Shown piece after piece: positions 35,061 to 43,007 of a DNA stretch of 64,000 nucleotides. A program made the position numbers and the translations under genes. Position 1 is the first letter of the stretch, and every line of letters begins with the position of its first letter. The DNA comes from an uncultured Eubacteriales bacterium. GTDB lineage: Bacteria > Bacillota > Clostridia > Oscillospirales > Oscillospiraceae. Location: the NCBI GenBank assembly GCA_900545495.1, contig UQZJ01000012.1, positions 1 to 64,000 of the forward strand. The letters are read 5' to 3'. Below the pieces are notes generated by a model. The model did no database searches and was not told where the DNA came from. It saw only the letters and a program-made list of their open reading frames with translations.

Positions 35061-35894
35061 TCATCCGCGAAGCCCCGCCGCCTGCATGATGGCCTCCACC
35101 GGCTCTACCGGGTCGCTGCCCCAAGTGATCTCCACATCTTCACACCCGGCACTGTCCAGCAGCTCCCGTGCTTCGCCGGTCAGAAGTTTCCGGTAGGCTC
35201 CGTCCACCAGCTCCAGCTTTTTCAGGCAATCGGTCAAATCGTTGTTCTTTGCGGCCAGCCATGTGGAGGCGGCGTCGCTGACTTCATCCGCGCCAAGGCC
35301 GGTGTTCTCGCCCCAGTCCAGCAGCTTGGCCGCCGCCTGCACAGCCAGCAGCGAAGAACCTGCGGTTCCGATGGTCACATTCCGGTCGATCTCATCCAGA
35401 ATGGGCAGTGTCAGCACCGGCGGCACATCTGCCGGGGCATCGGCTGCGTCAGAGGTGGAGCAGGTCACGCCGTCCTCAGAAATGGTGACATACAGCTTTT
35501 CTTGTGCCACATCGTAGAGGAACGCGCCTTCTCCCAGCAGCGTATCGTCGGCATCATGCGCGCTAACGGTAAAGAGGACGGAGCAGTTGTCCTTTTGGGA
35601 AAGCTGTACAATATCGTCCCCGGTGAAAATCCATTCACCGGCCTTTAACAGCGAACCATCCGCATTTTCACATACCTTTGTAAAGCTGCTGCCGCCGTGC
35701 AGGGCGATAGAGCTGGCATCATCGCGCTCCAGCTTGACATACACGCCAAGGCCGTCGGATTCGGCGGGCGCGTCTGTCCCGGATGGAGTATTGTTCTTCG
35801 GCTCTGTCGGACTGGTACACCCCGTCATAAAGACAGATACCAGCAATACCGCTGCGGTCAGCAACATCGTCATTGTTTTCTTGTAGTGTTTCAT
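35061..35894 (-). CDS. Lipoprotein of unknown function
   Basis: A 277-residue predicted lipoprotein. The signal peptide ends VFMTGC, followed by a Pro/Asn/Ser/Thr linker. AGGAGGA fixes the ATG at 35894. The mature part includes a KLERDDASSIALHGGSSFTK segment and an acidic C-terminal half. No known domain recognised. It precedes the acetyltransferase by 36 bases in the same direction. Confidence 0.72.
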   Translation of the reverse strand: MKHYKKTMTMLLTAAVLLVSVFMTGCTSPTEPKNNTPSGTDAPAESDGLGVYVKLERDDASSIALHGGSSFTKVCENADGSLLKAGEWIFTGDDIVQLSQKDNCSVLFTVSAHDADDTLLGEGAFLYDVAQEKLYVTISEDGVTCSTSDAADAPADVPPVLTLPILDEIDRNVTIGTAGSSLLAVQAAAKLLDWGENTGLGADEVSDAASTWLAAKNNDLTDCLKKLELVDGAYRKLLTGEARELLDSAGCEDVEITWGSDPVEPVEAIMQAAGLRG

Positions 35895-35910
35895 AGTTCC
35901 TCCTATACGT

Positions 35911-36411
35911 TCATCGTTGAGAAAAAGACTGTCGGTAGACAGGCAGTACCCGCTTCCAGAATACCAACCCATTTACAAAGAGCAGCACACCGAAAAGGCA
36001 CCTTGCCGCCCACTCCGGGCAAAGGAGGGCGATGCCGTTCATATCCCCGCTGCCGAAAAAGCCGCACAGGATGCTCAAGTAAAGCGGGTCGAGCAGTAAA
36101 AATGCAATCGTTATGTAGTAAAGCACCGCACGAAGCAGCTTGCTTTTGGCATGACAGATACTCCTTGCAAGTGCCGCCAGCAGGTATCCCACAGAAAAGG
36201 TTGCCAAAGCACCCACAAGGCAAAAGATTCCAAGCTGCATATTTGTCATGTGCTCGGCATATACGTCGATTTGAACGCCAAGTCCCATAAGCCTAATTTG
36301 CTTAAACACGTCGGTGAGCAGGGCATACAGCAGATGTGCGCCCTCGTGAACGAGGTAGTAGGCGGCAAGCGCAGCCAGAATACCGATGTATTGTCGTGTT
36401 CGTTTTGACAT
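35911..36411 (-). CDS. M50-like membrane metalloprotease homologue
   Basis: A 166-residue protein with four to five membrane helices. The first helix carries an HExxH motif (VHEGAH, residues about 21-26), and a later one carries LLDPLY near 107, in the place where S2P-type proteases have their third metal ligand. Size and layout fit small M50/DUF3267-like intramembrane proteases. Activity is inferred only. It lies directly upstream of the lipoprotein gene at 35061-35894 in the same direction. Confidence 0.6.
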   Translation of the reverse strand: MSKRTRQYIGILAALAAYYLVHEGAHLLYALLTDVFKQIRLMGLGVQIDVYAEHMTNMQLGIFCLVGALATFSVGYLLAALARSICHAKSKLLRAVLYYITIAFLLLDPLYLSILCGFFGSGDMNGIALLCPEWAARCLFGVLLFVNGLVFWKRVLPVYRQSFSQR

Positions 36412-36435
36412 GATTAATCCAGTGCCCTCCCAGAA

Positions 36436-36792
36436 TCACTTCGCCTCGCGGAGCGCCTTCAGGTTTTCCAGCACAAACGGGCTGTTTACGGCGATTTGCC
36501 CAAACGTTGGACATCCGTCCATCTGCGCGCAGTCGGCGCAGGTATCCAGTCCCTTTTCCCGAACGCAGTTATGTACGGGGCAGAGCTTGTCGCAGAAGGA
36601 CGTTTTTGCGCCCTCTATGCGGCAGCCAGTGCAGCTTATCATTTCCGGTGTGATCGTTACCCCGTTGAGCTTTGTCCACAGGGCGGCAGTTTTTTCGCGT
36701 AGGGCGTTGTCGTTTGTAAGCGTTGCGATTCTGGCGTCGCAGGTTTCACAGTCCAGCCCGCAGCAGCCGATCAGTTGATTCGTGTTTTTCAT
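36436..36792 (-). CDS. DUF3795-type cysteine-rich protein
   Basis: A 118-residue protein with the DUF3795 pattern: GCCGLDCETCDARIAT near the N-terminus, then SCTGCR, CDKLCPVHNCVREKG and CADC. About 13 cysteines suggest metal or Fe-S binding. GGAGGT precedes the ATG at 36792. Function unknown; the family is common in anaerobes. Confidence 0.83.
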   Translation of the reverse strand: MKNTNQLIGCCGLDCETCDARIATLTNDNALREKTAALWTKLNGVTITPEMISCTGCRIEGAKTSFCDKLCPVHNCVREKGLDTCADCAQMDGCPTFGQIAVNSPFVLENLKALREAK

Positions 36793-36811
36793 AATCTTAC
36801 CTCCATACAAT

Positions 36812-36994
36812 CTAAGATTTCCTGACGGCAAGGCAGTAATTGACATACTCAAAGGCTTTCAGACCTGCCCCGGCCTTGTCGATGATGTCCCCTTGAATAT
36901 CATCCGGTGTCAGCAGCTCGTAGATCAGAAACCCATGCTTCTCCAGCAGCGTTTCAGAGGGATGGTCAGTGCTTTTCGTTTCATTTATCTCCAT
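36812..36994 (-). CDS. Short conserved-looking ORF downstream of an ABC remnant
   Basis: Sixty codons starting at ATG 36994, which overlaps the end of the ABC ATPase fragment. The C-terminal half (GDIIDKAGAGLKAFEYVNYCLAVRK) has a protein-like composition. The ribosome site is weak. It may be a small gene once coupled to the transporter, or the tail of one. Not recognised. Confidence 0.45.
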   Translation of the reverse strand: MEINETKSTDHPSETLLEKHGFLIYELLTPDDIQGDIIDKAGAGLKAFEYVNYCLAVRKS

Positions 36995-37190
36995 TCTCAA
37001 CTTTCTTCGGAGTGGCGTCCACAAGACCCTGATTTTCGATTTTGACAATGCGTGTACAGTATCGAAAAGCGTTTGTGTCATGGCTTACCATGATAACGGT
37101 GCGGCCTTGCCGGTTTAATGCCCACAGCAAGTCAATGATTTTGTCGGCGTTTTCTTTATCCAATTTCGTGTTCCGCTGGACGGCGGCGTT
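36981..37190 (-). pseudogene. C-terminal fragment of an ABC transporter ATPase
   Basis: About 65 codons that encode the D-loop-to-end part of an ABC ATPase: TKLDKENADKIIDLL, then TVIMVSHDTNAFRYCTRIV containing the H-loop histidine. The P-loop, signature and Walker B are missing and no start lies upstream. It is a MacB/LolD-like remnant. Confidence 0.7.
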
Positions 37191-37226
37191 TACATCAGGG
37201 AATCAGAATCTTCCGAGCCTTGTTGC

Positions 37227-37544
37227 TTATGACAGCAGTTTAAACGCCTGCTCCAGCAGCCAGTCTCGGCCTTCCAGAAAATCGTATCCCAGCAGCGCCT
37301 CTATCTCCGTCGGTTGACCGTATAGCCTGTCGCAAATATCGACATCCTGCAAATAAATCGTCTGATTTTGAAACCGAAGCTGCAGCACCCGCACATAGGG
37401 AAGCCGTTTATATTGCGAAGCACCGACACCGGCAATTTCAGCTTCGTGATATGCAATGTCAGGGAGCCGGGAATACCAAGAGGCACTGAGGATGGAGCCG
37501 ATATGCAAAAAGACGCAGAGCAAACCGATTTTCTCGATCTGCAC
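37227..37544 (-). CDS. Hypothetical protein (105 residues)
   Basis: A soluble-looking 105-residue frame with a hydrophobic start and a C-terminal half rich in Leu/Asp/Glu (TEIEALLGYDFLEGRDWLLEQAFKLL). It begins 5 bases after the KTR gene stop. I do not recognise it; it may be the tail of a larger gene. Confidence 0.45.
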   Translation of the reverse strand: MQIEKIGLLCVFLHIGSILSASWYSRLPDIAYHEAEIAGVGASQYKRLPYVRVLQLRFQNQTIYLQDVDICDRLYGQPTEIEALLGYDFLEGRDWLLEQAFKLLS

Positions 37545-37549
37545 TGCGT

Positions 37550-37792
37550 CTAAGCGTCTGGCATTTTGATTTCTTCAATTTTTCCGTGCTCGAAACGAAT
37601 TACGCAGGTGTATTTGCACTTCGGGCAGAATAGGGGAAAATCCTCCAACACCGTATGTGGCCGGATCTGCGTTCTTGTTTTGCCGCCGCATCTGGGGCAG
37701 CAAAGCCAACGCAATTTCAGGGTTTCATCCATCCGTGGCGCCTCGCTTCGCTTGTCAGCCAATGTACCGACAGCTCCTGCACATTCTTTCAT
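37550..37792 (-). CDS. Cysteine-rich KTR protein
   Basis: An 80-residue protein whose core (WLCCPRCGGKTRTQIRPHT ... FPLFCPKCK) is the Cys-rich KTR zinc ribbon (PF14205), common as a small orphan in Firmicutes mobile elements. GGAGG 8 bases upstream of 37792 supports this start, which overlaps the TetR stop by 4 bases (ATGA). Co-transcribed with the TetR gene. Confidence 0.82.
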   Translation of the reverse strand: MKECAGAVGTLADKRSEAPRMDETLKLRWLCCPRCGGKTRTQIRPHTVLEDFPLFCPKCKYTCVIRFEHGKIEEIKMPDA

Positions 37793-38361
37793 GCCATTTC
37801 CTCCTGCGCTGCCAATATTGCACCTCTGTATGCCCGCTCCAAATGGGAATTGATCGTGTCTTCATCGTATTTCAGCTCATTGTTGGCGATCATGCTTGCA
37901 TACCCGTGGGCAAACAGAAACACCGTGATAAAAACCGTTTTCGTCTGCTCCATGCCGATTCCCAAGGATCCCTGCATCGCTGAAAGAACGGGGATAAGCT
38001 CCTCGGCATCGATCAGTTCAAGCAAAGTCTTTCCGTTAAAATAATCCGACTGAAAAAGGAAGCGGAACAGGCGGGGTTCTTCGATGGCAAAGCGGATATA
38101 ATTCATTCCGATCCCAAGGGCAGCGCCCTTGGGCGGTTTCTTCATGGTCATAAGGTATTCCGAATGATAAAGGTCTGCCTTCGCATAGACTGTTCTTTTC
38201 AGTTCTTCCATCGTCGCAAAATGATACATGACGGGCTGTGTGGAGCAATGCAGCCTCTCCGATACTGTCCTTGCGTTGATGTTTTCCACTCCCGCCTCGC
38301 GGGCAATCGCAAAGGCCGCATCTACGATCATTTCTTTTGTGACTTTTGCTTTGGCGGGCAT
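37789..38361 (-). CDS. TetR/AcrR-family regulator
   Basis: A 190-residue regulator with the N-terminal helix-turn-helix (MIVDAAFAIAREAGVENINARTVSERLHCSTQPVMYHF, residues about 11-48) and a helical C-terminal domain like the WHG group. GGAGGT precedes the ATG at 38361. A palindrome lies 30 bases upstream. It heads a small leftward set with the KTR protein. Confidence 0.87.
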   Translation of the reverse strand: MPAKAKVTKEMIVDAAFAIAREAGVENINARTVSERLHCSTQPVMYHFATMEELKRTVYAKADLYHSEYLMTMKKPPKGAALGIGMNYIRFAIEEPRLFRFLFQSDYFNGKTLLELIDAEELIPVLSAMQGSLGIGMEQTKTVFITVFLFAHGYASMIANNELKYDEDTINSHLERAYRGAILAAQEEMA

Positions 38362-38392
38362 TTTCGAACCTCCGCATTTATAACTCACATTA

Positions 38393-38412
38393 TGTATAAC
38401 GCGAATTATACA
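38393..38412. promoter_or_regulatory. Palindromic operator upstream of tetR
   Basis: TGTATAA-N6-TTATACA, a perfect 7-bp inverted repeat, about 30 bases upstream of the TetR start codon. Most simply an autoregulatory site. Confidence 0.6.
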
Positions 38413-38503
38413 TTAGCAAGTAGCGCTTGTCAATCCGTCCGAAGCAAAATTTGCGGACAATCTATCCTTTCAGACACTTTCATCTCTTTTGTATGGCCGG
38501 CAC

Positions 38504-39004
38504 CTACTCGTTCGTCGGGGCGGAAATGAGCGTGATTCTCCGCGGTTTGCTGCTTTCCGAGCTTGCCTGTTTCATGTACTTGACCGTAACCTGATTGATC
38601 TCCGAAAGGTACTTCGAAAATTCCTCGTCTGTCAGCAGCAGCGTACAGTTCGTGAACAGCAGCATATCCTTTTGCGGATCGGCATTGCCGGTGGAAAAAT
38701 ATTTTGCAAAGGAAGCGCAGATACTCAGCAGCGACATCTGTACCGCATTTCCGGTTTCATCTTCCGTAGCCATAGCATCCTTATTGAGTTGATAAACGCT
38801 TTCCACTGTACCGCGAATTCGATTTTCGCCAACCACCATGAGGATGGAACAATCCGCAAGAATCTTGATATGCCGATATAAGCTTGCACTCGGAATATCC
38901 GGCAGCGCTTTCCTGAGTTCCTTGACTGTGCCGGTTTCATGAAGCAAAAAATACTGAAATATTCTCTGCCGAACAGGGTTCATTACAATCTCTGCCAGCT
39001 CCAT
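38504..39004 (-). CDS. Winged-helix (ArsR-like/HTH_20) regulator
   Basis: A 166-residue protein. Residues 1-75 form a winged helix (NPVRQRIFQYFLLHETGTVKELRKALPDIPSASLYRHIKIL), and the rest is helical and may sense a ligand. Such proteins often control a neighbouring ABC transporter; here the only ABC gene nearby is the fragment at 36981-37190, which suggests a target that has been lost. Confidence 0.82.
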   Translation of the reverse strand: MELAEIVMNPVRQRIFQYFLLHETGTVKELRKALPDIPSASLYRHIKILADCSILMVVGENRIRGTVESVYQLNKDAMATEDETGNAVQMSLLSICASFAKYFSTGNADPQKDMLLFTNCTLLLTDEEFSKYLSEINQVTVKYMKQASSESSKPRRITLISAPTNE

Positions 39005-39196
39005 ACGATACCATCACTCCTTAAATCATTATCTGATTCTATTATATTCTCATTTCTGATAACACCAAGAAGAATGTTTCTTTTTTCATACGAGATAACG
39101 GGGCAAGAAAGTGGAGAGCAATACAAAGCCGCCAGCAATAAGAACGTGGAAAGGTTCGGTTCAGCAGTGTTTTGTACTCGTGGAACTTTATCACGC

Positions 39197-39234
39197 AAAA
39201 GTGGTGGTATCATATTTTGATACCAACCACTTTT
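39197..39234. other. Hairpin in the gap before the island
   Basis: AAAAGTGGTGGTATCA pairs with TGATACCAACCACTTTT with one bulge. It lies in a 430-base stretch (39005-39440) that holds no gene I can support. It could be a terminator or a degraded repeat. Confidence 0.45.
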
Positions 39235-39418
39235 GGTTTATTGCGGTGCGTATTGGTTGAAGATGCCGCCCCGTTGGAACGATTCGGAAACATCTTGGCG
39301 AAATAACCGCGTTGCCATGCGATTCAAATAACACACGTCGAACTCCGCTTTAGGCGGCGGAGCAGCTTCGGCAGAATTGATGAGGACAAACCTCGAAGCC
39401 AATGGCGCACAGCAAAAA

Positions 39419-39436
39419 ACCTGCCTCACGGCAGGT
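39419..39436 (-). terminator. Terminator behind the displaced tRNA 3' half
   Basis: ACCTGCC-TCAC-GGCAGGT hairpin with six T residues on the - strand, starting 3 bases past the encoded CCA. It is the original terminator of the split tRNA gene. Confidence 0.75.
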
Positions 39437-39439
39437 CTT

Positions 39440-39485
39440 TGGTACGCCCGACTGGATTCGAACCAGCGGCCTTTAGAGTCGGAGT
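39440..39485 (-). pseudogene. 3' half of a split tRNA-Arg(CCG), left island end (att site)
   Basis: Covers the anticodon loop ACTCCGAC, the 3' anticodon strand TCTAA, the T arm (GCTGG-TTCGAAT-CCAGT), the acceptor strand CGGGCGT, A73 and an encoded CCA. The 3' anticodon strand pairs with TTAGA of the 5' half at 60841-60879, not with ACAGA of the intact tRNA. The 8 bases shared by the two halves (GTCGGAGT on the + strand) are the likely crossover site. Confidence 0.85.
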
Positions 39486-39566
39486 TATCAAGCCGTCAAG
39501 CCGGAAAGCCCTGCGGCGCAAGGGCTTGGTTGAGATTGCACAAATTTCCGCCATTTATGAGAAAAC

Positions 39567-39600
39567 CTCGGAACCCTTGTGGCGCAAGGGCTCCGGGGGT
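39567..39600. terminator. Hairpin just inside the left island end
   Basis: CCTCGGAACCCTTG and CAAGGGCTCCGGGG flank a short loop and are followed by TTTT. A second small hairpin (AGCCCT...AGGGCT, about 39507-39526) lies beside it. Together they insulate the left end. Confidence 0.6.
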
Positions 39601-39607
39601 TTTCGTG

Positions 39608-39627
39608 ATAGTAGTCAAATAGTAGTC
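39608..39627 (+). repeat. Arm-type direct repeat, left
   Basis: ATAGTAGTCAAATAGTAGTC. It matches 60734-60753 in 19 of 20 positions and the same orientation. Each copy lies about 90-125 bases inside an island end, where integrase arm sites are expected. Confidence 0.6.
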
Positions 39628-39677
39628 TGGATAAAATGCGGGTTCAGCAGCCCAGTTCAGCTGAATATCTTTACCCT

Positions 39678-40319
39678 CTATCCCTGGATCAGATCAGCGG
39701 CATCGCATCCAAGTACTTTGGCAAGGTCAAGCACAATACCGGCCTGCGCTTTTGCAAGTTCGTACTGCTTCTGTTCGTAGAGCTGGATCATTCGCAAGGA
39801 GACTCCGGATGCTTCACTGAGCTGCTGCTGTGTCAGCCCTCTCGCCTTCCGTGTAAGCTGTAGCTTAGACTTACGGCTACCCTTGTTCCTTTGAATGATC
39901 TCATCTGCACTCTCCACGAATTTGCTTACATCCGCTTCGTGCAGGATATATAGAGACATCACTACCGATAGTGTCAATCCGTATTCTACCATATCGCTGA
40001 AGCGTCGGTTTGTTTCCCACTGGTAATAGGCAAGGATCCATCCGGCCCAGTACTCTCTCCCCTTTGAGGATAGATGGGGCTGATGATGACGCTCACTCTG
40101 CATATTCACGGCAGCAAGCACAGCGTCTGCCAGTTCGACCCCCGACATTCCTGCAACATACTTCGGATTTCCATTCTCGAATTTTGAGGCAATTCCGGAG
40201 GAAATGAACCAGCCAAAGAAGTCATCCGGTGCATAGCCGAGTGTACACACGGCGTACTCGACCATATCTCCGAGATTGGCCATTGCATCATCCAAGTATA
40301 ATTCGTTGTAGGCGTTCAT
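39678..40319 (-). CDS. HTH protein, probable antitoxin of the DUF3990 pair
   Basis: A 213-residue protein. The N-terminal part (residues about 1-135) is a helical domain (MANLGDMVEYAVCTLGYAPDDFFGWFISSG). The C-terminal end holds a clear XRE helix-turn-helix (ARGLTQQQLSEASGVSLRMIQLYEQ). GGGGGA 8 bases before 40319 supports that start. It overlaps the 3' end of the DUF3990 gene by 32 bases. Partner order and overlap suggest an antitoxin and autorepressor; this is inference. Confidence 0.75.
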   Translation of the reverse strand: MNAYNELYLDDAMANLGDMVEYAVCTLGYAPDDFFGWFISSGIASKFENGNPKYVAGMSGVELADAVLAAVNMQSERHHQPHLSSKGREYWAGWILAYYQWETNRRFSDMVEYGLTLSVVMSLYILHEADVSKFVESADEIIQRNKGSRKSKLQLTRKARGLTQQQLSEASGVSLRMIQLYEQKQYELAKAQAGIVLDLAKVLGCDAADLIQG

Positions 40320-40986
40320 CTTCATTCCCCCATTCTTCCCGAATGATGTCCAGCACATATTTTTCAGACAAAACCGTTTCACGATCCTTCTCTTTTGCAA
40401 AATCCTCGCGCGCTTTACTGTCTCGTGCCAGCTTCTTCGGATAATACATATCACACGGTGCAGGAATGGCTTCCTCAAATGTAAATCGAGCAAACGCTTT
40501 TCCCGATATCGCAACGATCTGTTCGCCCAGTTTCCCAAGTAACATCGCTTTTTCAAGCTGTTGGAGAGAAATCGTATTATTCAGAAACGCACTTGCGAAT
40601 GAGAAATAAGAATCGTCCGCCCGATATCCTTTGATGACATCATACTGCTTATACTCTACCGCAAAATGCTCGTCAATATACTGCTTGGCTTGCCTTGCGA
40701 CTGCCCCGCCAATACGGAACTTCCGATTATTCAGCAGTACATAAAGCCAATTGAGAATATGATAATTACCTCCTGTAAGCGAGAGGATAGACAGGCCGTT
40801 TAAATCAAAGGCATATCGATTTGCAAAGCCATCCGCTTCAGCGGAACAAGCCCACTCCTTTGCAAGCTCCACACTCTCAGTACAGTAGAACCCCAGTCCG
40901 TAATCGTTGTTTGGGTTTCCTTTGCCAATAACAGGCTGTTGGATAATTTGACTGGAACCATGATAAACGCAGATTATTTTATTCAT
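40288..40986 (-). CDS. DUF3990-family protein, putative ADP-ribosyltransferase toxin
   Basis: A 232-residue protein. The N-terminus has the family pattern VYHGSSQIIQQP ... DYGLGFYCTESVELAKEWA (residues about 7-46). DUF3990 is grouped with ART-fold domains, in which the HG and the GFYxT strand help bind NAD. It lies upstream of, and overlaps, a gene with a C-terminal XRE domain, under a strong promoter with a palindrome between its boxes. Toxin function is inferred from family and layout. Confidence 0.75.
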   Translation of the reverse strand: MNKIICVYHGSSQIIQQPVIGKGNPNNDYGLGFYCTESVELAKEWACSAEADGFANRYAFDLNGLSILSLTGGNYHILNWLYVLLNNRKFRIGGAVARQAKQYIDEHFAVEYKQYDVIKGYRADDSYFSFASAFLNNTISLQQLEKAMLLGKLGEQIVAISGKAFARFTFEEAIPAPCDMYYPKKLARDSKAREDFAKEKDRETVLSEKYVLDIIREEWGNEDERLQRIILG

Positions 40987-41040
40987 AGCTGTGCCTCTTT
41001 CACGAGCCTATCGCTCCACTGATAGTTTTAACCCAAATTG

Positions 41041-41069
41041 ATTATATCGCTATGGCGATAGTTTGTCAA
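41041..41069 (-). promoter_or_regulatory. Consensus promoter with internal operator for the putative toxin-antitoxin pair
   Basis: On the - strand a perfect TTGACA (41064-41069) and a perfect TATAAT (41041-41046) are 17 bases apart. The spacer overlaps the palindrome TATCGC-TATG-GCGATA (41045-41060). A related half site TATCGC recurs at 41009-41014. Such a site would let a repressor block RNA polymerase directly. Confidence 0.8.
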
Positions 41070-41248
41070 CAAGAAAGCTTGTGGTGTTTCTCTGTCTGCA
41101 ACGATATCTGTTGTTTCGACGTAACCGCCACAGCAAATGACGCATAGACACACATGAGACAATTAGTAAGGTCTCTCATACCAAGTATATTTTTCGTTTC
41201 CTGACCGATACTTTAACTATAAAAACGAAAGATAAGGATGGTCAGCAT

Positions 41249-42919
41249 ATGAATAATATGGATTTAGGATACGAAATGTTTTGCTATCAATGTGAGCAAA
41301 CAGCGAACGGAAAGGGCTGCACAAAGATTGGGGTTTGCGGAAAGACACCGGAAATCGCCAATCTGCAGGATTTGCTGATCTTTCAAATCAAAGGGATCAG
41401 CTGTTACGGAAAAGTTCTGCAAAATGAGGGACAGCATATCGATAAAAATATCATACGGTTTATCGAAAATGTTCTTTTCACAACGCTGACGAATGTTAAT
41501 TTTGATTCGAAAGTACACGTGGAATTATTGAACGAATCACAACGGATAAAAGAAAATTTGAGAACAATCACAGGAGAGATTCACAATCAGACATCATACG
41601 CCACTTATGATCTTCCCGAAACAAAAACACAAATGCTAAAGGATGCTCAATTCGCGGGAATTATGTATGATAAATCCCTTGACCCGGATATTCGCTCATT
41701 GAGGCAAACCATTTTATACGGACTGAAAGGTATCAGCGCCTATGGGCATCAGGCAAGAGAACTGGGCTATTACAGTGATGAGGTAGATGAATTTTATATT
41801 CAGGCATTGGAAGCTCTCACAGACGATAACCTTACAGTGGAAGAACTGATCCGAATGACCATGCGCACTGGAGAAGCGGCAATTGAGGTTATGAAAAAAT
41901 TGGATGAAGCCAATACTGCAGTTTACGGAAATCCGGCACCCCATAGGGTCAATATCCATATGAGGAAAGGGCCCTTTATCGTTGTTTCGGGACATGATTT
42001 GAAGGATTTGGAAATGCTGCTGGAACAAACAAAGGGAACGGGGGTCAATGTGTATACACACGGTGAAATGCTGCCGTGCCACGGATATGAGGGATTAAAA
42101 AAATACCCCCACCTTGTCGGGAATTTCGGTGGTGCGTGGCAAGATCAGCAAAAACAATTTGATGATCTTCCGGGATGTATTCTAATGACGACGAATTGCC
42201 TTATGCGGCCGAGAGAGAGCTATAAAGGCCGAATCTACAGCACGAATGTAGTGGGCTGGGAAGGGGTAAAACACATTGGGAAAAGAGAAAACGGTGAAAA
42301 GGATTTCAGTGAAATCATTCAGCAGGCAATAGAATTGGGCGGCTATCCGGAGGATCAGGAGCCCCACGAGATACTTGTCGGATTCGGGCATCATTCGGTA
42401 TTAAGCGATTCTGACAAAATCGTAGCGGCAGTAAAAGCAGGAAAAATCAGACATTTCTTTCTTATTGGCGGCTGTGACGGAGCAAGACCCGGTCGAAACT
42501 ATTATACAGAGTTTGCTAAGATGGTCCCGAAAGACTGCGTGATATTAACGCTCGCATGCGGAAAATACAGATTTAACAAACTGGATTTCGGTGAAGTAGC
42601 GGGTCTGCCGAGACTTTTGGATGTCGGGCAATGCAATGATGTATATTCTGCCATACGGATCGCAACAGGTTTAGCAGATGCTTTTGGTACCGATGTAAAC
42701 GGATTGCCTTTGTCGTTGATCGTATCATGGTACGAACAAAAGGCTGTTGCTGATTTGCTGGCATTATTGAGTCTGGGAATTAAAGGCATATATTTAGGCC
42801 CTACCCTGCCGGCATTTTTGAGCCCGAATGTGCTTCAGTATTTAGTGGACACATTCGACTTGCGGCTTATTACCAATGCTGAGGATGACATTAAGACCTG
42901 CCTGAAACAGAATATTTGA
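41249..42919 (+). CDS. hcp: Hybrid cluster protein (hydroxylamine/NO reductase)
   Basis: A 556-residue Hcp of full length. The N-terminal Fe-S cysteines are C12, C15, C24 and C30 (C-x2-C-x8-C-x5-C). Hybrid-cluster ligands lie in VSGHDLKDLE, GEMLPCHGYEG, MTTNCLMRP, GGCDGARPGRNYY and LACGKYRFN. Hcp reduces hydroxylamine or nitric oxide and protects anaerobes from nitrosative stress. AAGGAT is the ribosome site. Its base composition is clearly richer in A+T than the genes around it, which suggests separate acquisition. An Hcr-type reductase is not present next to it. Confidence 0.95.
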   Translation: MNNMDLGYEMFCYQCEQTANGKGCTKIGVCGKTPEIANLQDLLIFQIKGISCYGKVLQNEGQHIDKNIIRFIENVLFTTLTNVNFDSKVHVELLNESQRIKENLRTITGEIHNQTSYATYDLPETKTQMLKDAQFAGIMYDKSLDPDIRSLRQTILYGLKGISAYGHQARELGYYSDEVDEFYIQALEALTDDNLTVEELIRMTMRTGEAAIEVMKKLDEANTAVYGNPAPHRVNIHMRKGPFIVVSGHDLKDLEMLLEQTKGTGVNVYTHGEMLPCHGYEGLKKYPHLVGNFGGAWQDQQKQFDDLPGCILMTTNCLMRPRESYKGRIYSTNVVGWEGVKHIGKRENGEKDFSEIIQQAIELGGYPEDQEPHEILVGFGHHSVLSDSDKIVAAVKAGKIRHFFLIGGCDGARPGRNYYTEFAKMVPKDCVILTLACGKYRFNKLDFGEVAGLPRLLDVGQCNDVYSAIRIATGLADAFGTDVNGLPLSLIVSWYEQKAVADLLALLSLGIKGIYLGPTLPAFLSPNVLQYLVDTFDLRLITNAEDDIKTCLKQNI

Positions 42920-42979
42920 GAAATCAGGAACCGTCAATGCACTTTGATAGTAACCGTAGAACCTGACAGCGCACAGTAT

Positions 42980-43007
42980 AAGAGAGCTGGCACGAGCCAG
43001 CTCTCTT
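42980..43007. terminator. Intrinsic terminator between hcp and the sigma-like gene
   Basis: Perfect 12-bp arms around an ACGA loop, followed by TTT on the + strand. It ends at the stop codon of the convergent gene and probably serves both. Confidence 0.85.

Noticed and set aside
39238..39429. 63-codon - strand frame before the tRNA half
   Set aside because: It has no ribosome site and reaches into the tRNA terminator; I could not support it as a gene.
39439..39780. Short + strand frames beginning VRPTGFEPA across the tRNA fragment
   Set aside because: This peptide is the usual mistranslation of an antisense tRNA 3' end; the DNA is the displaced tRNA half.
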